Assembly (NCBI GenBank): GCA_037131955.1
Contig: JBAXQC010000089.1
Coordinates: 1 to 9,126 of the forward strand
DNA length: 9,126 bases
Source of the DNA: CAIMMJ01 sp037131955
GTDB lineage: Bacteria > Bacteroidota > Bacteroidia > UBA4408
Direction: 5' to 3'
The notes under the pieces were generated by a model that ran no database searches, was not told where the DNA came from, and saw only the letters and a list, made by a program, of their open reading frames with translations. How positions within the stretch are numbered: the first letter of the stretch is position 1; each line of letters starts with the position of its first letter. The position numbers and the translations under genes are program-made. Shown one piece after another: positions 5,960 through 9,126 of this stretch.

Positions 5960-6268
5960 ATGACAGGATTAATGATCCAACAAGTTAGCGTCCATGAAAT
6001 CGAAGCCTTATTCCGCTCGATTGTACGTGAAGAATTACAGTTATTAAGCACTTCCGCTATTTTTCCAATTGGGAGAGATCCAACTCCTACTGTGTTCCTT
6101 AACAAGGAGCAGGCGGCCAAAGTACTTGGCATTTCGATCCCCACATTTAGTTTGATGATTAAAGAAGGATCAATTAAAGGATACAAAATTGGCAACAGAT
6201 TTAAATTCAAAGAAAATGAATTGATAGATGCTGTTGCATTGAAAAGAAATAAGAATAATAACAATTAA
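5960..6268 (+). CDS. Excisionase/AlpA-like helix-turn-helix protein
   Basis: This 102-aa DNA-binding protein has a MerR/AlpA-type excisionase HTH (HTH_17 style). Residues 46-92 read FLNKEQAAKVLGIS, then a recognition helix SIPTFSLMIKEG, then a wing GYKIGNRFKFKENEL. Residues ~7-30 form a predicted helix that could mediate dimerisation, and the tail is a basic, Asn-rich end. Proteins of this type sit upstream of the primase/helicase in Bacteroidetes mobilizable elements and serve as excision factors or regulators. Which role applies here is not shown by sequence. A second Met at codon 5 (5972) is an alternative start, but the upstream inverted repeat ending just before 5960 favours the first. 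The next gene follows after 9 bp, so the two are an operon. Confidence 0.85.
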   Translation: MTGLMIQQVSVHEIEALFRSIVREELQLLSTSAIFPIGRDPTPTVFLNKEQAAKVLGISIPTFSLMIKEGSIKGYKIGNRFKFKENELIDAVALKRNKNNNN

Positions 6269-6277
6269 AAAAAATAT

Positions 6278-8386
6278 ATGCATAAAAGATATATAACTAA
6301 AGAATTACTAAATAGACTTACAGCTGGAGGGAAGTTATTCTTTATGGCAGTAAATAAGAATCTTAAACAAAGAGATGAGAACACTTTTAAAAATATTTCA
6401 AACCCTTTCCGTAAAGACAGAAAACCAAGTTTACAAATTTACCGTGATAAGGCTAAAAATGTATGGTATTTTTATGACTACGGTGACACCAATTATTCTG
6501 GTGATATGTATGTGTTTGCATCATTATTATTTAATATCAATGCCAAGAAGGACTTTTCTATTTTATTAAAAAAAATTGCAGAATTTCTGAAAGTAGATGA
6601 AATGAATTTTGCCGAATTAAATAGATTAATGCAAGGAAGTGATGGATCAACTGAAACTCAATATTATGATTTACAAATCCCAAATATTTATCAATCTCTT
6701 TATTCTAGTAACGAAATAGAAAAAGATAGTTCAGATGATCCACTTGTATGTTTGAATAAAATAAGCCAAAATAATCTAAGTGAAAATGAACTTAAATTTT
6801 TATCATCAACTGGAATAGATTATTTGGTTATGCAAAAACATAATGCATTTTTTATTTCTGGTTACGAAGTCTATTATGGTAGAGGTAAATCAGAGAAAAA
6901 AATAAAGCCTGCTAACATCATTTGGATTGGCTATAAGTTCAATACTTATTGCAAGATTTACTGCCCTTCTCCAAAAAGATTTTGGTATATCGGTAAAAAA
7001 CGTGCCACCCAAAATTTTGGTACTCCTCAAGTAAATCATTCATTCGAATCACAAACAAGTATTTATTTAACTGCTGGCGAGAAAGATGCACTTGTATTAC
7101 TAAGTAATGGTTTACATGCAATGTGTCTTAATAGCGAAACCCAACGGTTAAATGTTAGTGACTTTGAAACTTGGAGATCAATTAATAAGTATGATGTATG
7201 CATTGTTTATGATCTAGATGAAACTGGGTTTAAGCAAACTCAAAAACTCCATATTGAGTGTGGAGCTAAGTATAAATTATTACCAGATTGGGTTAAAGAA
7301 AAAGGGGGTAAGGATGTAACTGATTTTTTTTCAATGGGAGGCACAATTGCGGAATTCAACTGTTTACCAATAATTGGTTCCGATACTGAAATACATGTAC
7401 CAGTTTTGGAACAAAGGCAATCTGTTAGAACAGCTCAGCAAAGGATAGCTGACGCTAGCCTCATGCCTGATATCTTACCTCATGCAGATGTTTTGTTTCA
7501 GAGTAATGAATTGGTTATTTTATTTGGTGACACCGGAAAAGGTAAGAGTATTTTAGCAGTGAGTTTAGCAGATGCAATTAGTAAGGGTATAGATTTTTTA
7601 GGCCTTGAAAATAAATGTGGTCCATTAAGAGTTCTATACTATGATTTTGAGCTAGGTGATAAACAATTTCAAAAAAGATATAGTAATACAGACAATATCT
7701 CATACCAGTTTAGTGATAACCTGTATGTTGACAACATTGACCTTTCAACAATCGACTTCAGTTATAAAAAAATACCCTTTGAGGAACATACAATAAATAA
7801 GATAAGAGCGGATTTACAAGATATTCAGGCAAAGGTTTTGATTATCGATAATATTACCTTCTTAACCACTTTTTCCTCTGAAGATGGGCAAGTAGCTATG
7901 AAGTTGATGAAGTTGCTTAAACAGCTTAAGACTACTGAGCAACTTTCAATTTTAGTATTAGCACACACACCTAAACGTTTTGGTGTAGGTGGACTTACGC
8001 TAAATGATTTAGCAGGCTCAAAACATTTATCAAATTTTGCTGATTCAGTCATGGCTCTTGGAGTATCAAAAAAAGATTCGAATCTGAGATATATCATCCA
8101 AGTAAAGGCTAGTCGTACTGGGGAAATAAAATATGATGCTGATAATGTGATTCTTTGCGAAATTCAAAAGCCAGATAATTTTTTAAATATGATTCATGTA
8201 GGCTTTGCTAAGGAATATGAACACTTAGCTTCTTTAAATCCTGATAACGAAAATGAATTCAAAGCTAAAGCTTTGGAATTGCAAAAAAATGGTAAGTCAA
8301 TAAGGCAAATCGCTGAGTCAATTGGCGGAGTTAGTAAATCAAAAGTTGGAAGATGGCTTCAGCCAGAAATAAATATTATTAACTAA
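6278..8386 (+). CDS. Primase-helicase: Toprim plus RecA-like ATPase plus C-terminal HTH
   Basis: This 702-aa replication protein should prime and unwind DNA for the excised element. Residues 42-85 (NPFRKDRKPSL ... WYFYDYGD ... GDMYVFASL) resemble the CHC2 primase zinc-binding fold, but the zinc cysteines are absent. A Toprim domain follows, with AGEKDAL (E268) and the D-x-D in VYDLDETG (D312, D314). A RepA/DnaB-like RecA ATPase (AAA_25 type) then shows Walker A GDTGKGKS (417-424), DFELG with the likely catalytic Glu458, Walker B VLIIDN (D524) and a LAHTPKR motif (561-567). Residues ~663-695 (LELQKNGKSIRQIAESIGG, then SKSKVGRWL) form a resolvase-type HTH, perhaps for origin binding. All motifs look intact. 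It is co-transcribed with the HTH gene. Fused primase-helicases of this kind are common on mobilizable elements of Bacteroidota. Confidence 0.92.
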   Translation: MHKRYITKELLNRLTAGGKLFFMAVNKNLKQRDENTFKNISNPFRKDRKPSLQIYRDKAKNVWYFYDYGDTNYSGDMYVFASLLFNINAKKDFSILLKKIAEFLKVDEMNFAELNRLMQGSDGSTETQYYDLQIPNIYQSLYSSNEIEKDSSDDPLVCLNKISQNNLSENELKFLSSTGIDYLVMQKHNAFFISGYEVYYGRGKSEKKIKPANIIWIGYKFNTYCKIYCPSPKRFWYIGKKRATQNFGTPQVNHSFESQTSIYLTAGEKDALVLLSNGLHAMCLNSETQRLNVSDFETWRSINKYDVCIVYDLDETGFKQTQKLHIECGAKYKLLPDWVKEKGGKDVTDFFSMGGTIAEFNCLPIIGSDTEIHVPVLEQRQSVRTAQQRIADASLMPDILPHADVLFQSNELVILFGDTGKGKSILAVSLADAISKGIDFLGLENKCGPLRVLYYDFELGDKQFQKRYSNTDNISYQFSDNLYVDNIDLSTIDFSYKKIPFEEHTINKIRADLQDIQAKVLIIDNITFLTTFSSEDGQVAMKLMKLLKQLKTTEQLSILVLAHTPKRFGVGGLTLNDLAGSKHLSNFADSVMALGVSKKDSNLRYIIQVKASRTGEIKYDADNVILCEIQKPDNFLNMIHVGFAKEYEHLASLNPDNENEFKAKALELQKNGKSIRQIAESIGGVSKSKVGRWLQPEINIIN

Positions 8387-8395
8387 AAAGAATTT

Positions 8396-8435
8396 TGTCC
8401 CATTGTCCTGAGTATTTTCTTGGGACAGTGGGACA
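8396..8435 (+). repeat. Strong hairpin made of GGGACA/TGTCCC units
   Basis: TGTCCCATTGTCC (8396-8408) and GGACAGTGGGACA (8423-8435) pair over 13 positions with one G-U and a loop of 10-14 nt. Each arm is itself a tandem of a six-base unit every 8 bp: TGTCCC/TGTCCT on the left and GGGACA twice on the right. It starts 10 bp after the primase-helicase stop. On the plus strand it is followed by TTAATAAAAAAAT rather than a T run, so it is not a standard terminator in that direction. It could be an iteron or strand-initiation site for the replication protein, an operator, or an intercistronic processing hairpin. Confidence 0.6.
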
Positions 8436-8454
8436 TTAATAAAAAAATATAGCT

Positions 8455-8757
8455 ATGATAATTTATGGATACATAAAATGGTATAAAGAGAAAACAACTG
8501 GATTTAATAAAAATTATTTGACTGTTTGTGTTATCGAATTAAGCACACTAGATATACACTATCTCACAGTATTTGAGAATTTAATTCCCGATTTGTGTAA
8601 ATATTATAAAGAACATTGTAATTTATATTTTAAGATTAAAAAAGTAGGAAACTATAAAAATGTAAACGAGATGTCTAATTATGAATACCCTCAAGAGTAT
8701 ATAGAATCATATTATCCAGATAAGATTTTAAAAGGTTTTGGGAATCCTATTGATTAA
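8455..8757 (+). CDS. Orphan 100-aa hypothetical protein
   Basis: I do not recognise this protein. It is small, rich in Tyr, Lys, Asn and Ile, and starts MIIYGYIKWYKEKTTGFN. A strand LTVCVIEL is followed by LYFKIKKVGNYKNV and an acidic, Tyr-rich tail. The alternating strands could suggest a small beta-barrel, but no signature supports that. No membrane segment or signal peptide is seen. It is on the same strand as the primase-helicase, 68 bp downstream across the GGGACA hairpin, so it may be a less expressed last gene of that operon. Its low GC content is like that of its neighbours. Confidence 0.6.
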   Translation: MIIYGYIKWYKEKTTGFNKNYLTVCVIELSTLDIHYLTVFENLIPDLCKYYKEHCNLYFKIKKVGNYKNVNEMSNYEYPQEYIESYYPDKILKGFGNPID

Positions 8758-8823
8758 TTTGGACTATCAATATATCATTTGTAAAGAGTCAATATAACCC
8801 TTATACTATTTCTATTGATTCGA

Positions 8824-8837
8824 CAGCGAATTCGCTG
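8824..8837. repeat. Perfect 14-bp palindrome
   Basis: CAGCGAATTCGCTG is a perfect 14-bp palindrome 66 bp after the stop of the 100-aa gene. It has no loop and no following T run, so a protein-binding site is more likely than a terminator. It begins a short region of unusual base composition and dense inverted repeats. Confidence 0.6.
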
Positions 8838-8865
8838 CCCACAATTTTATAATCGCTCAAGTTGA

Positions 8866-8902
8866 CCGTAGTGTCCACTACGGCCACTTATAGGAAAGTG
8901 GA
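8866..8902. other. GC-rich cluster of overlapping hairpins
   Basis: CCGTAGTG (8866-8873) and CACTACGG (8876-8883) form a tight stem. It is followed directly by CCACTT (8884-8889) and AAGTGG (8896-8901). A third pairing, TCCACT (8874-8879) with AGTGGA (8897-8902), would exclude both. Counting 8861-8910 gives 28 G or C of 50, against mostly AT-rich surroundings. Mutually exclusive stems suggest a structured RNA or attenuator; alternatively this could be an oriT-like or recombination site. No relaxase nick consensus was recognised. Confidence 0.45.
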
Positions 8903-8926
8903 TCGGCCTCCCTATATTATTTATAG

Positions 8927-9126
8927 CATTGTAATTCAAGAGCGTTACAAAAAAGACTTCTTGGAAGGCTAAAATTCTCTTTTCAGCTTTGCAAAGAAAT
9001 TCCTTTTTTGAAAATTGATAATGATACCATAAAATCGTTAGAGCATATTTTAGATACTACTTACCCAAATAGAGTAGCTAAAAATTTGAGGCGTATAGTA
9101 TTTGCTTATATGGAAACATCCCATAC
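8927..9126 (+). CDS. Partial open frame running off the right edge
   Basis: After a TAG at 8924-8926 one plus-strand frame stays open to the window end (66 codons). Its composition is protein-like: RLLGRLKFSFQLCKEIPF, then DTIKSLEHILDTTYPNR and VAKNLRRIVFAYMETSH. The first in-frame ATG is only at 9109, so either a TTG (for example at 9008) or the late ATG is used, or this is the remnant of a gene that has lost its 5' end. I recognise no family. The remainder lies beyond the window. Confidence 0.35.

Noticed and set aside
5953..6264. 103-codon minus-strand frame overlapping the HTH gene.
   Set aside because: It mirrors the HTH gene almost exactly; the plus-strand frame has a recognisable excisionase-type HTH and operon context, so the antisense frame is a shadow.
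7825..8097. 90-codon minus-strand frame within the primase-helicase gene.
   Set aside because: It lies opposite the conserved Walker B and LAHTPKR region and shows no domain of its own.
8871..8956. Short plus-strand frame from a GTG through the hairpin block, ending in TAA.
   Set aside because: It would need a GTG start inside a hairpin and encodes a short peptide with no signature; the stem structure explains the sequence better.

Overview
The window is AT-rich and reads as Bacteroidota DNA, probably from a flavobacterium-like genome. The grounds are TAnnTTTG-type promoters, weak or absent Shine-Dalgarno sequences, a Bacteroidetes-type tyrosine integrase and a Toprim/RecA-like primase-helicase typical of mobilizable or integrative elements in this phylum. 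It looks like the integrase-proximal part of an integrated element. No relaxase, rRNA gene, complete tRNA, CRISPR array or insertion sequence is visible.

Layout: (1) Positions 1-212 carry a GC-rich patch at 35-51. On the minus strand it matches the shape of the last ~15 bases of a tRNA gene, so it may be the attachment core. Short repeats that could be integrase arm sites lie between it and the integrase. (2) 213-1493 (+) is a tyrosine recombinase with its catalytic residues intact. (3) 1500-5434 is a block of four minus-strand cargo genes: a 224-aa protein of unknown function, a 351-aa DUF4365-type nuclease-like protein, a 330-aa protein with a divergent GIY-YIG signature, and a 251-aa protein with a faint gamma-glutamylcyclotransferase-like signature. 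They are separated by 100-190 bp gaps, and at least one has its own promoter. Two of the four look like nucleases, which suggests defence or element-maintenance cargo; this is inference. (4) 5435-5959 is a 525-bp AT-rich divergent intergenic region with several inverted repeats, a textbook Bacteroidetes promoter, a possible 29-codon leader ORF and a long inverted repeat abutting the next start codon. (5) 5960-8386 (+) is a two-gene operon: an AlpA/excisionase-like HTH protein and a 702-aa primase-helicase with a C-terminal HTH. (6) 8387-9126 contains a strong hairpin built from GGGACA units, an orphan 100-aa gene, a locally GC-rich region of overlapping hairpins (8824-8901), and an open frame without an ATG near its beginning that runs off the right edge.

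The working model is that the integrase joins the element to a tRNA 3' end. The HTH protein and primase-helicase run excision and/or replication of the circular form, under a leader that may work by translational attenuation. The minus-strand genes are passengers. The most unusual observations are the promoter, leader ORF and hairpin upstream of the HTH gene, the nuclease-like cargo block, and the two structured non-coding regions at 8396-8435 and 8824-8901.
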